From Paraescarpia echinospica (Eukaryota > Annelida > Polychaeta > Sabellida > Siboglinidae): a stretch of 64,000 nucleotides of DNA. Shown piece after piece: positions 45,921 to 58,920 of this stretch; position 1 is the stretch's first letter, and every line of letters begins with the position of its first letter. Under the pieces are notes generated by a model. That model was given only the letters and a program-made list of their open reading frames with translations. It searched no databases and was not told where the DNA came from. The DNA lies in NCBI GenBank assembly GCA_020002185.1, contig CM034542.1, positions 58,397,973 through 58,461,972 of the forward strand. Reading direction: 5' to 3'. The translations under genes were made by a program, and so were the position numbers.

Positions 45921-48690
45921 GTCATTGATTGTGTAAGAATCACGAACACTAGAAAAAACAATTTGAAAAAAGCCACAGTAGTTAGTACATTTTAAAACCA
46001 ATTGTTGCAATGTCACAGAAATAAATTGGCAATTAAAACTTCAGTGATATCTGTTACAAATGACACAACTGTTAACTTGCTGCCGTTCCCATATTTACAG
46101 TCCCTTGTCACCCAAATTAGCATCTACACTGTTCTTGTAACTGACAGGCTAGGAGGAAGGAACCAAGGCTACATCCTTCCTCCCTCTGGGGCAACACTGC
46201 CTCTCCCCCTTCCTGTGGAATTCCCAGGTGCCGCCTAAACACAAACAAATGGTAGTGTTTATGTGACTGGCTTATGGTCACTCAATGGTCAGTGTAGGCA
46301 CAGATGTCCTTTGACTAGTCACTGATACCCTTCAGTGGACACTGGTCACCCAGCTAAGTACTGACCACCAGCAATAAAAGCTGACACCCAACCTGTGCCC
46401 TGTCCCCTTTAATTAAACACCCCCTGCCCTTTAATTAAATGCCCATTTTGTGCATAATCGCCCAGTGTAACATATGTTTCTAGTTACCTGGCCAGAGGTA
46501 AGGGAACTTCTCAAAAGTGTGTTATATTAAGAAATAATAATCCTAGAATGACCATAGCTATAATAATGATACCTATATTTTGTAGATTCAAGCTAACATA
46601 AATGTTCAGCAGTTTCCTGATAACCTGATTTATAAATATACTTAAATATGATGGAATGTATAAACTCAGAGGAAAGAACTAGAAATGTGGAGGTCCGCAT
46701 GGCTCAGAGTGATCTGAGAAGAGTAATAAAAGGTTTGAGTTTATCAGAAGAGTAGATACAACTGGTTATGACCATGGTTAGTATTTATGAAGCTGATGAC
46801 TTAGGAAGAATGTACAAACAAAGAAAAAACATGATGAAATTTATAAGCTTGCACGAATTGAAAAGTAAACAAAAACATAAATCAAAAAACGAATATTATG
46901 AATGTACATTGTTGAGTCATGAATATTAGTGTCTTCTTTAAATATCGATATGTTTGCAGATTCTTACTAAAACATTTCAGCGTAATTTGTTTCTGGTCAT
47001 AATTTATGTTTTATTACTAGCAAAAATATACATTACTGTGTAAGTATATTCTAATAAATTCTTCAATACACTGAGCAATGAATCCGAGATGTCCATTCAA
47101 TAATCTAATAAAAGGCGTCCAAGCCACAACCCGTACCCCTAACATTGTCCAACACCTGTTAAATGGTGTGACATATTAATCGTCATGAAGATAAGTGTAC
47201 TTAGATTTCTGATACCTCAACTGGACACTCATAAGCCAGTAGCATATGCCCATATAGAGCTGATAATGGTGCCTATAACGACTATGTAACGGCCTGTCTT
47301 AGGCCTATCTCTGGCCACCCCACGGGTTATGATCCCTTGGTGGTTTAGACAGGGCACTCACAGCTGAATCTATGCTACACTTCCCTCCATAAACAACGGC
47401 CAATGAGAAACTTTAGGAGCGAGAATCGCGCGTTTCTGCGACATGTACATAGCGACAGATGCCACGAAACTAACAGACACAACATGAAGATGCCAAAGCA
47501 CCGTTTATGGCTAGGAAATGAAAATCAGCTGTCTGATTTGTGGTACATATTTTTGTCTTAGCCAGTAGAGCCAGTCTGACAGCTAGTGTGCTTGTGCGTG
47601 TGTGCATTTGTAAGTATGTGAGCATGCATGCATGTGTGCCTGTGTGTAAATATTTCAAAATAAATAAATATGTGTCATTTATATATATTTATATGAACAA
47701 GAAAGTCAAATGGTGCTGGTTTTTACTGAAACTGTCATGTGAAGCACCTAATATTATATACTAATCAGCCAACTTCGAGCAACAGTCATCACTCTGTGTT
47801 ATCTACCAAAATAAAATAAACATTTTTTAATGGCAACAATGCCCTGCTTAAATAACTGCCTAAATGGATGTGTCAGATATAACCTTTTTGCCACAAGGAC
47901 ATGATACTCAATCAATTAGTCTCTTTCAAGCAGACGTTTGGCGCCTGGTGCCTGAACTATCCATGACTGTGCACTGTTCAACCGGCACGCTATGGAACAC
48001 CCCAGATTCACCTGTGGCGTCTCTCTTCATCTCTTAATAATACCATCTCTTTTTACTTGCAACAATATGTTGGGAAGCGTTTGATGTGTAATTTGAGCCT
48101 CATATTTCATTCATTTAATCCCCGACACTTTCACACTCGGTCATATTTACCTATGGGAATGCAACGCTGCATCGGACTAAACAATACAAACTGAGTCATC
48201 AACAAATGTTGGCCACGTCAGCAGATGACAGTGTTGCTATTTTTACAAATAAATAAAACGAAGGCCACCAGTTAACAATAGTCTGACAACCAGACACTGC
48301 CAACAACTTAGTTAGATTATTTGGTCAGCTGACTGTATATAATTATATATGGGCCATTCCATGAAGTTGATGTTCAATTAATTACTATATTATGTTTTTA
48401 AACAAATTAAAAAAGTGTTTTATTTTATATTATTTTTACAATAATTATTTTGTAACTTAAACACAGAATTGATCAAACTAATAAACGATTTGCTATTCAT
48501 TAAAATGACACTACAAAATTAACTTTAAGATGTCCACATTGAACACATCACTTAAAAATCAATGTCACTTTTTTTTTCTTTCTAAACAAAGTCCCCATGA
48601 AATTATGAAACTGACTTTGTCAATCTGTTTTCATTATTCATTGACAAACAATAATGACTGACAGTGACCATCAGAAGCACTGTCAATTAC
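45921..48690. other. Non-coding region, no gene recognised
   Basis: Unique sequence with a TGACCA/CCAGTGG-rich patch at 46260-46390 and a GT-rich stretch at about 47580-47650. Short ORFs lack coding features. Confidence 0.4.
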
Positions 48691-49270
48691 TTAACCAATC
48701 CGCTCACACTGTGCAAACCACAAGTGATTATCATGCCAAGCAAAGTGGTGGATGCTGAGCCTCGCGACTGTGGCTAAAGACAGGGAAACAACTCTCATTA
48801 CCCCATTGTTAAGGCTGGCAACATTCACAACAATCAATATGTCCGTGCGACATGGGAACAATGCAACGCAGTCATACTTCGGCCGCTTGTCACTTGGCCA
48901 TAATCAGCTCTAGATCTGAAAGCAAAATACTGACTAATTCAAGTAATCGAAGTGGAAATATGGTTGTCATTGAGGGGGGACTCGTCCAAGTGACACGCTC
49001 GCGTCCAGGCTTAGTGACCAATGACCGTAATGACATCGTGACAATACCGTGACAATGACGACTGTGACACACTGCAGTTGAGTGAAACGATCACGGATTA
49101 CGCGATCAAACACGCTGACCACAGACTGGCGCAGGATGTGGGTGTTGTTTTTACCTCTGATGCACAAATCAAACCTCAAACAATATATTCGGTTGGCCAG
49201 ACAATTGCAGTCTCTGGAGGTGTTCCTGTTTATACTACAGCAGATACCTTGAAGCACTTTCAATGTCTTT
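48691..49270. promoter_or_regulatory. Unique GC-richer patch, candidate conserved non-coding element
   Basis: Repeat-free with raised CG content. Words include CCATTGTTAAGGCTGG, ACAACAATCAAT, CTTGTCACTTGGCC and GACAATGACGACTGTGACAC. The ORFs on both strands overlap and do not look like real exons. Enhancer identity is inference. Confidence 0.25.
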
Positions 49271-52112
49271 TAGTCTGACGACTGGTTTCATAATCACTGT
49301 GTGGCAGCACCTGTCATTGACATTTTCAAAGAACCCATATACATGGCATTGCTACAGTGGTTATTAGTTTAGTACAGAATATAAAAATACCATTTGACAA
49401 AAAAATACTTTTATCATGTAATGAATTATAAATGCGAGTTGTGTATGTCATTCTGTTGTCTACAATCTAACATATTTGTTAACATCAGCATTCTTAAAAA
49501 TAATAGGAGATTTAAAGTCACACGAACACTGGTTGCTAGGCAAATGAGCATCAAAGCAGGTAGCTCAATCTTACGAGTTATAAATATTTTAGTTTGGTTG
49601 CTGCATCCCTGGTGCAAATATTTTGTTGTTGTAATCAAACTTTTAATATAAAAACTGGCATTATAAAAAATGTGACACATACATGTATGTGTACTGATTT
49701 AAAAGTGTAGGTACTTTTAAATCACCCTTTAGTTTACACAATCTTTAAAAGACAACAACTAGAAATATTCAATTAAATAAAAAAACTGACAGAAAATCAA
49801 CTAATAGTCATAACACCATTTGAATCACTTAATCGACGAATGCTAAAATGTAAATAACCTATAAAAGAAGTATATCAAACTCTTTCTACTGGCTTTCAAC
49901 TTCATGTAAACACACATTATACCTCTTTCATATACATCTGTCTGGCAGCACAAACAGATGTATCACATTACAACTAACATATAATATCCTGCTGTAACCG
50001 ATACGTCAAATGAATCTTTAAAAACATATTTTCCTCAAAAACAATCATCAACGCTACAGAAGGAGACAGAGAGAGACGTTTGACGGCCACCTGACCGCCG
50101 CCATCACATGACAGGAGCCCATCAGAAACAGTGACAACTCACTCCTTTGAGATTCCTTAGAAACAGTGCAGCAGCCAGCAGGATGCTGCCATGTATTTAT
50201 CAAATGATCTGGCCGCAGACAGAGAGATGGACAGGTAATCCACACAAGTGATAAGCACATACAGAGTATTACAGAAACGTCAGAGAATCCATTCAGTTGA
50301 GCTACTGATCCATTATAGTGAAAGCTGTAAGAATTGTAGTAAATTCCCAAACACCTCTAAGCTGCTGTGCTAACTACTGGAAGATTCCCTACATCTAAGC
50401 GACAATGTTAAATTTTATGGATTTATCTGCCTGTTTTGTGCTAATAATCGTGTACCAGAAAAATAGAAATTAATTTATACTAAAATGTTTAATTAATTCT
50501 AAGTACAAATACTTAATGTTGCACTGATTCCAAAATATGGTCACTTATAAGTAATATTTGTTACTACTAAAATATTTCATTGAATAAAAATGCTTACATT
50601 TATAATAAATAACAATTATAAGATAATTACTATAATACAAACTCATGACAAATATTATTAAATTATGTTCACAATTAGTTTTTTTAAGTCAGCAATTATT
50701 GTAAGATTACTATAATAAATAATCTAAAATAATTATAATAAATATTATAAAAACATGACTTCTTTTGCATCTTGAGAAATCCTTGAAAACCAAGCTGAGA
50801 GGCACATTATGACAAAAGGGTTGGTCAATCTCCAGATGAACTGCATGCCAATGCTCAAGTAAGGAGTAAATAGTGCACCAATCAAAACACCCAGCTCAGC
50901 AGGCCGTACCAATGCATCAACACTGTGTTACACACTGAGGTGAGATCACACAACAGCATGGACAGTTAGGCACAGTTACCCACTGGATCAGCTAAACCAA
51001 CACCACAGGTCAACCAGCAGCTATATCTACCACATAACACATCAGGCAACTTGTCAAACTGACCACTCCCATATCTGCCACCAACACCCCCTCCTGCTGT
51101 TAGTCCAACACCCTTTCCCTTCTCTCCACCCCTGTGTCCACCCCACACCCTGTGGTTTACCCAGTCTGGCCATTGACCAGATGTGCAGGGCTGGTCAGAC
51201 TGACCATCAAGTTAATGGCCAGTGACGCCCACTATAAATTACACTGGTGGTCAAGACAATAACTAGACCATCCTGCCTACTTTATCCTGCTGGATTAGAC
51301 TCATTATGACTGGACTGTGACTGGTAGGTGCTGATATGGCCCATAAAGCACATCTCCTCAATGACACCAGGAATTTTGACACCCTACTTTACCTCTAGGA
51401 CAGTGGGGTAAATAAGGGTATTTTAACCATAAATTATCAGCATTTGGCAGACCTACACCTTGGATTCTGAGAGATTCCCAAAAGGAAGATCATATTTCTA
51501 GATACAAGACAACTCTTATGAAACAGACCCCAATGCTAAAACAGTGACATTTATGAGAATGAAACATGACGAAACGTACCAAGTGTCACAGTGTTACATA
51601 CAAAGAAGTTCACATTTACACATACAACATTGTGCTTTCATTATGATTCCATCCAAGATATTGTCAACCTTCTTCATTACACCCCTCTGAGATAAAACAA
51701 TAGATTTGTCTGGAATATCCACCTCGGAAAGCCACAATAAGACATTGTTGTTTCCTTTATTACTCAAGGATTATCAATTTAAACCATTTTACAGCCCAGT
51801 ATTTCTCATCATGTGACCCGACTGCCACGTCATGTGACCCGACAACCACATCATGTGACCTGACCACAGTGTCATGTGCCCGATGATTGGCAATCATGCT
51901 GCATTGTCGAGTGATTGATCATTTCAAGAACAAACGTTCCCTGGAGCGCGCGTGCTAAAACGCATGACGTCTTTATGTCACCCGGCGCGCACTAAGGGAC
52001 TGTGATAGAAACATGCATGCCATCGTCACCGAGACCCAATGGTGCTTTCTCCAAATCTCTAGGGAAATGAGAAGGCATGATGGAAGCTTCGAATTGATCA
52101 CTGCAACGCGCC
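49271..52112. other. Non-coding region, no gene recognised
   Basis: AT-rich to about 50800, then unique sequence with a TGACCA-type patch at 51170-51320. A CA/TGTGACC-rich stretch lies at 51800-51890 (three CATGTGACCYGAC-like copies), then GC-richer sequence to 52110. Confidence 0.4.
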
Positions 52113-52124
52113 ATGTCACGGCAC

Positions 52125-52295
52125 AGATGTGTTATGCAGCACAGATGTATTACACGGCAGAGATGTTTTACACGGCACAGATGTGTTACACGGAAGAGAT
52201 GTGTTACACGGAAGAGATGTGTTACACCGCACAGATGTGTTACAAGACAGAGATCTGTTACACAGCAGATATGTGTTACACAGCACATATGGGTT
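52125..52295. repeat. 18-bp minisatellite
   Basis: About nine copies of a unit like ACACGGAAGAGATGTGTT. Because 18 is a multiple of three, all three + frames stay open as short-period peptides. Confidence 0.9.
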
Positions 52296-52299
52296 AATA

Positions 52300-54887
52300 A
52301 TAATATATTTTGTTTAACATAGCATCAATATATGTGGATATTTTAACACAAAATAAACATCTACATGTATAACGTATTATTATGACAAGCATGGTTTAGA
52401 TGTGCTAGCACCATTACTTTGTAAGAAACACAACTTGGAAGATCGACTAAGTCCGAGATGAACCGAAGCAGCCCGAGAGATGTACTTCTAGTGGATTAGT
52501 GAGTAATCTCAGATGGCCTCTGACTGCACTCAGTGATACTTCACCCTGGTGTACACAACAAGAAGTTACCCCTTCCTCATGGGGTTATTCACCAGGGGGC
52601 AGCATTACTGAAACTATCTTCACCCATGAGTTTAATACTCCTGGGGGACCTACCTGCCAGTCAGTAGTAATACAAACACAGTTCACATTGATGACAATAT
52701 TTGTGTGATAGCCTCAATGATGCAATAACATTTTGTTTAAAAATTGTATTACAAAAGTAACCAAAAATGTGTTAGAAAACAAACACTATTTGCAACTAAT
52801 AAAAAACAAGGATATAAAATGCATTTCACTTTCTTGTAAGGGTTAATAATGTTTAAATTTAATTATAATGTAATAATATATCATTCAATCATGTATATGG
52901 ATAAGCCAGTGGTGGAAATGTGTGTAGACAAATTCTTCTTGTTTTTGGTTAACCTGACGGGGAGATTTCCCATGTTGATTTTCTCGAGAAAAAACTATAT
53001 GATTTCAGGACTAAAAACATAAATATTGTCATCTATGGAAATAACAACATGGCAGTGTCCCAGATGGCAGTGTTTGGGTGTTGAGATGTCAACTGGAAGT
53101 CTACCCCATCACACTTGGGATGGGGAGGTCCATTCCTTTTGCATAACATGTCATTTATTATTAAGTATCAAGAAATCAACACAACACTTTGTCACCGAAT
53201 ATGCCATTCCTGCAGAGAGAAAGTTGATCCAACAGTGCACAAACACAAAATTATCTCCAGGAATCACCCATAACCAGTCACATTATCACTACACAAGACC
53301 CAGTGCATCTTATCCTACTGCGTAATTTCCAACAATAAACCCCCCATAGCCATGGAGCTACCCAAACTCCCTCTCACTGGGGCAGCCCCCAGCATGGGCC
53401 ACTGCCCAGAAGTCCATTTGTTTTATGGCCAATATCCATTTCCAGATGCAGCAATTTCATAGGAGATAATTTCCTGTGACACCCCAGCACTTAACAAGCA
53501 ATGATGTCTGCCATAAATGCAAATGGGGCTTGTCCAATACAGTAAGACAATGACAGACTTCTGCATAAAACCCACACCCTGATAGCATTGATGTGTGTTT
53601 CTATAAAGAACCCATAATGTCGACGGATACACTTTTATGGTGACGCAACATTTGATCAAACTGTTACTTTGTATGGAGCATATTTCTGTGTGTTCATTCT
53701 GATACATATGCCAACCCTGGTCAATCAAGATAGCAGAGCTGTAACTCAATCCTCTCTAGGTACTTTGACAACAGGTGTCACCACATGCAACCATACAATA
53801 TTGACCAATTAGGGCTCTGGTGTTTTCATGCTGCTTGGCAGCTGTTAGATATCTTGTTCCACTGGGCACCACAAGTTGGAGCAGAAGATTGTCTTACCGT
53901 TATTATTATTGACATAATTATACTTAACAACTTCATATTTGTAATTTGTATGTATGTTATTTGATTTAACGTGTATCAGATAAACATCAACAATATGATA
54001 ACAACCGGGTGTTTCTTAATTATGTCGCATATTATGTATTGATTATTAACTGTGATTAAAGCATCAAACTTTCCATGGCGTATTGGTTTCCAAGGATTTT
54101 GCCGCAAGAGAAGTTACCTTATTATATTTTTTTTTGGCAACCCTAACTACCTTTGGGTGTTTTAAATAGATTGCCAATTGGTAGATCTGAGACCAATGGT
54201 CTTGAAGGAAGTGAACAGAGAAAGAAGCGAATGAACCACGCCACCAGTGAGGAGATGGCGCCAGACTACCCCCAAAGGTAGCGTATTAATGTAGATTGAT
54301 AGTGATACCATTTAAACGAGTCATTCCTGTAAGCGTGGAACCAGGTGACAGCAATATGAGAACGCAGCAACAAGCCCACTAAGTGTGACTCGCCATAAAC
54401 GAGCAATCACCACTTCCAATGCAGCTAAATGTTGGACAAAGAGGGAAGCATGCGAATCTTTATGTTCCCAGTCCCCCTGAGGGAGTCCTCTTCCTCTTTC
54501 TAGCAGCCTATTATTGCTATCCACACACAATTGAAATAGCCAATCATCATTGCCAAGTTAAGAGATGCGTCTAACTGCAGTCAACAGGCAGACTTTATTA
54601 CATGAGATAAAACCGTGCGATCCATATCAATAATTGATTCATATCTTACGAGATTTTTTAGGCGGTCAACTGTCTTCTTTATTAGTCTGTCATTTTACTG
54701 GCACTTAGCTAATTAAGTATAGCAATGCAAGAAATAAAAAAACTTACATGCAAGTAAACTCTGAAATAATTTTTTCAATATATTTGTATATTTTATGAAA
54801 CATTGACAAACCAGCCTTGATTGTGTATACTACAGATTTATCAACAATTTTTTTATTTATGGTTATTTTATATTTTTAGTTTCATAG
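52300..54887. other. Non-coding region, no gene recognised
   Basis: Holds one strong CTCF-like motif (listed) and a weaker one at 54248-54262 (AGATGGCGCC). ORFs at 53026-53325 and 53423-53749 lack recognisable content. Confidence 0.4.
52589..52603 (+). promoter_or_regulatory. CTCF-like motif
   Basis: TCACCAGGGGGCAGC fits 14 of 15 positions of the CTCF core, among the best in the window. Confidence 0.45.
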
Positions 54888-55163
54888 ATTCAAGAGGAAG
54901 CAGATGAGGAATTGATTAGATTAGACATGGTGAAACAAATGGAAGGGGAAGAACTAATGAAGACAGCAGACGTCTTCACCGTGGAGAGTCAGACAAGACC
55001 ACAGCTGAGACAGGACTGGGATGACAGATTTGACAGGATTAGGAGAATAAGAGATGGGGAATGGAGGCAAACGTCTCTAATCTGCACCCTCCCCTCTAAC
55101 ACCTTGACAGTGTACCCCAATCGGATCATATTAGCCCCAGCAGGATCGAATGTAAATATTTAA
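54888..55163 (+). CDS. Possible exon encoding an acidic/charged peptide, unidentified
   Basis: After a pyrimidine-rich stretch with two AG choices (TATTTTTAG and TTTCATAG) the frame is open for 91 codons to TAA. It begins IQEEADEELIRLDMVKQMEG, continues EELMKTADVFTVESQTRP, then QDWDDRFDRIRRIRDGEWRQ. The charged, Asp/Glu/Arg-rich, helix-prone composition looks coding. The last 25 residues are less convincing, and no good GT donor was settled. No family is recognised and no partner exon was found. It could be a terminal exon, a pseudogene or chance. Confidence 0.3.
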   Translation: MQEEADEELIRLDMVKQMEGEELMKTADVFTVESQTRPQLRQDWDDRFDRIRRIRDGEWRQTSLICTLPSNTLTVYPNRIILAPAGSNVNI

Positions 55164-55721
55164 AACTTTCAACAGAAAATCTAGAAGGGCCAGAGATTCA
55201 AACCAACAAACACTGCACCAGGCACCAGCTCCCTGCTAGTGGTCTAATTAATTACACATTGATAAGTATGGCACTGACCAGTTGGTTTGACCACTTACTG
55301 ACTGGTCAGTGTACACAGTGACCACATCTGCTACTGGTCAGTCCACCCCCTCTGTCCTAAGACAACAAATAGAACCCTAGAGTAACAGCTCCTGTCAGTC
55401 TCTAGCTATGAGATTACTGTCCTGGATGACACAACAATCACAGACAAGTCATCACTTGCAACTGGGGACAGACCACCATTTCCTCATCCTACAACTGGGG
55501 ACAGCTCACCATTTCCTCCATCCTCATCTTCTTATCATTCCTCTTATCCCTTGAGGGATGGGGCCTACATCACTTGGTCCGTTCCGCCCTGCTGTCCCCA
55601 TCTAGAGCAATCGTCTGCAATTCTCTCCCACTGTCCATCCCTGCCATTTCAAGATCCCTGCCGACATTTTCTCACCATCTTCAATTTATAATAATTATAA
55701 TTATAGTCTTCCTCTTCTTCC

Positions 55722-56110
55722 CCCACCCTCTCTGCTTTCCACCACCCTCTGCTTCCCACCACCCTCTCTGCTTCCCCCACCCTCTCTCTGCTTCCCCCAC
55801 CCTCTCTGCTTCCCCCACCCTCTCTCTGCTTCCCCCACCCTCTCTGCTTCCCCCACCCTCTCTCTGCTTCCCCACCTCTCTCTCTGCTTCCCCACCCTCT
55901 GCTTCCCCACCCCTCTGCTTCCCCCCACCCTCTCTGCTTCCCCCCCACCCTCTCTGCTTCCCCACCCTCTCTGCTTCCCACCTCACCCTCTCTGCTTCCC
56001 CACCCTCTCTGCTTCCCACCCCTCTCTCTGCTTCTCCCCCCTCTGCTTCCCCCACCCTCTCTGCTTCCCACCACCCTCTCTGCTTCCCCCACCCTCTCTG
56101 CTTCCCCCAA
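55722..56110. repeat. C/T-rich tandem repeat
   Basis: About 25 copies of a variable 14-18 base unit around CCACCCTCTCTGCTTCCC. Unit length varies by C-run and CTCT changes. ORFs on both strands here (up to 230 codons) are low-complexity artefacts. Confidence 0.95.
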
Positions 56111-56267
56111 CCACTTCATCACTCTCTCCTCACTCAGTCTCTGTCTCTGTCCCGCCCACCTCCGTCTGCTCTCAACTACTTTCATGTTCGTGCTTCTTCA
56201 TCCCGTCCTATTCTCTTTCCAATCTTCCTTCTATTCTCTCTGGTCACTCTCAGTCCTTCATTGTGAT

Positions 56268-56460
56268 CAACACAAACTATTCTATTTCCTTATCCAATTT
56301 TATAATATTTCTGATTTGAATACCTGACTATCAACAAACTATTCTATTTCCTTATCCAATTTTATAATATTTCTGATTTGAATACCTGACTATCAACAAA
56401 CTATTCTATTTCCTTATCCAATTTTATAATATTTCTGATTTGAATACCTAACTATCAACA
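56268..56460. repeat. 62-bp tandem repeat, three copies
   Basis: Three near-identical copies of a unit starting TCAACAAACTATTCTATTTC and containing TTTATAATATTTCTGATTTG. There is almost no divergence, so it is a recent event. Confidence 0.95.
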
Positions 56461-57272
56461 GTGTTTGTTTTAGCTGCCATTGTTGCTTCACATTTCACTT
56501 TCTCTCTGCATTTCCCTTTAGTTCAGTTTCAAAAGTTTCTTGCCAAGTCTGAGAAGTCTTCGATACTAAATCATAATTCTTAATAGCACTGCTAATCAGT
56601 ATTTAAATCTTACCATTTAAGTCACATGTAAACACTCATTAGCTGGGTCTTAGTCGGGATACCAGCGTATTAAAACAAAGTTTATTGTGACTGTTCACGT
56701 TACTATTCCTATCATTGTCGCCTGTCACAATACAGTAAAAGGTTTAAAACTGCCTAGACTGTCACATGACCCAGCCTCATCCCTAATTACATCCCAATGG
56801 GCTCCTCCTATAACAGATTACTTGAAATATTATTCCATCTGATCTCCGTGCTCACTGACTCAGATCAACACTGAAAGAATGTGAAGATTCCCCTTTATGG
56901 GGGAACATCCCTGACAACCAGGGTTTAGTAAGTGACCCCTGCAATTAAAACTCTGGGAAAAGACTTTGCTGACCATAAAATGCCAAATACCAGTACACCC
57001 TAGGGTTAGGGCCAAACCCCTCAAAGACATTGCTAACTCAGATATGTTTGTCCACTTGATCCCCTGGTGCCTATTAATGCTAAAGATGCACTAATAATGC
57101 ATTCTATCCTTCCCTGTACACCAACAAACATTCCAGGACCACCAGCTATCATATCTAGAACACAGGAGTCATCAGATAGCTGTCAGTCAAGGCAACATGC
57201 TTATCAGAAAATAACCATTAATCCCTGGTGAGTAAACATTGCAAAACTCCACAGCAGAGATTGTTTTCACTG

Positions 57273-57305
<33 letters not shown>

Positions 57306-58429
57306 CGCGTGTGGGTGCATGTGTGTGTCTGTGCATAATACACTACCTCTAGTTTTTCTATATCCAGGTGCATACATAGTGGAGAAATAAAACAACTTTT
57401 TCAGAATTACCTAACTACTACCAAACACTTTTTCAGAGAACATCCTTGAAAATGCACAGTACCACCGTCTAATAATCACCTTAACCATCTTAACATTGTC
57501 ATCACAAATACAGCAATAACAAAATAGTGGTCTGCACCCGGAAGACCTCCATAGTCCTGGGACCAGGGGTGTCTGGTCTGGTACGAGGTCCTGCACCTTG
57601 AACCTGTGATGACCTATGACCCCTGCACACTAAGTCACCTTGAGAGGTTGTGTCACTAGACAGGAGGCTGAGCTCATCCACAGACACATCCAGTGATGAC
57701 TCATTCACTGTTTAGCTGTGCCAGGAAACAGTCACATTGTAGCAGGGCTGACTTACCAAGGCTCAGGCAATGATCAATATCAGCAGTGTGCTCAAAACGT
57801 AAACAGTTGAGCAATTGGTGATTTCAGTACAGATTTTTGTCATTGTGAATGTGACGGAATGACACAAAATATGTTGATAAGTTATGGAATAAATATCACA
57901 ATGAATTGTGATTGAAATTCTGATTTACACTCGACCTGTCAAAATGACCTCATCTTTCTGTGAAAATCACATACTGTTCATCATCAACGTAACAAAACTG
58001 CCTGGCTGTCTTTGAAGTCAGCATCCTCATGAACATATTTCATAGTGTAAATGATAAAGGATATTATCAACTGCAACATAATAATAATAAGTTTAAATAT
58101 ATTACTAGTGACAATGGCAAGAAAAGTTGACAAATTTAAACTTATCTCATGTGAAGGGTTAGAAAATGCAATTCTAAATTAAAAGTTGCACTCAAATAAT
58201 AATTTAACATGTATGACTATCTGGCAGCCGTGGACATTCTGAGGTGCATTACAATACTGACGCCTGGTATATTTAGATTATTAAAAGCATTAAAATAATA
58301 TTAATACTAAATATAAGTATACAATTAAATATAATATTTAAAATAATTAAAATACTAATTAAATATCAGTAATACTGATCATAAATAATAATAACAGTTA
58401 AAAGTGGCTACTAAAATGTTTACAGTCCA
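56461..58429. other. Non-coding region, no gene recognised
   Basis: Contains the GT/GC microsatellite listed below. On minus at about 57705-57630 the frame NESSLDVSVDELSLLSSDTT looks mildly exon-like after a possible acceptor (CTAAACAG), but no partner exon or good donor was found. Confidence 0.35.
57272..57334. repeat. (GT)n/(GC)n microsatellite
   Basis: Alternating purine-pyrimidine run of GT then GCGCGCGCGTGCGCGTG, the type of sequence that can adopt Z-DNA. Confidence 0.95.
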
Positions 58430-58920
58430 TAAGTGAACAAAACTTGCATGTATGCGCGATTGACATTCAAATACTCAACAGTGATAACCTCACTTAATTC
58501 CTGCAGCAACATGCTAATTTGTTTTATCCGCTGGCCTGATTTAATCCAACAGGAGAATCAACGCATTATTAAAAACTCGGGGAAAACGCAACTTTTCAGC
58601 GAGTTCTCATTTCGCTTCCGTAAGCTGCCATTTCCTGCCTGGATCCACACAAAAGCTTCAGAATCTGCCCATTGATGGAGTTTTACGGTAACGCAAACGC
58701 AAAGGCGTAGTGCGAGTATTAATCAGAATTTACACGTCTCATCAAGACCAGAGCCAGAGTTAAAGCAGTAATCCCGCACACAAATAAAAATGTCACACAA
58801 ACATTGATTTAACAGATCATTATCATACAAATAATCTGGTCGAGAAAGCGTCAACCTCATCGCCGAGATTTAGAGTTAATTTTCAGCGAGACGATCTACG
58901 TCTCGCCACGGCATTAGTTA
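58430..58920. promoter_or_regulatory. Unique GC-richer patch, candidate conserved non-coding element
   Basis: Repeat-free sequence with many CG dinucleotides and words such as CTGATTTAATCC, CGCATTATTAAAAAC and TATTAATCAG. The 80-codon + ORF (58433-58675) has no domain. Regulatory role is inference. Confidence 0.25.

Noticed and set aside
52113..52322. Cys/Tyr-rich short ORFs, possible metallothionein-like peptide
   Set aside because: The cysteines come from an 18-bp tandem unit read in several frames; no CxC spacing of a real family.
55574..56266. 230-codon + ORF and 178-codon minus ORF
   Set aside because: Low-complexity translation of the C/T-rich repeat; no domain.
57502..57708. Possible N-terminal exon of the BAK-like gene (NESSLDVSVDEL frame)
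   Set aside because: Starts at a GTG right after a stop, has no good donor, shows no helix-1 pattern and is more than 40 kb from the BH3 exon.
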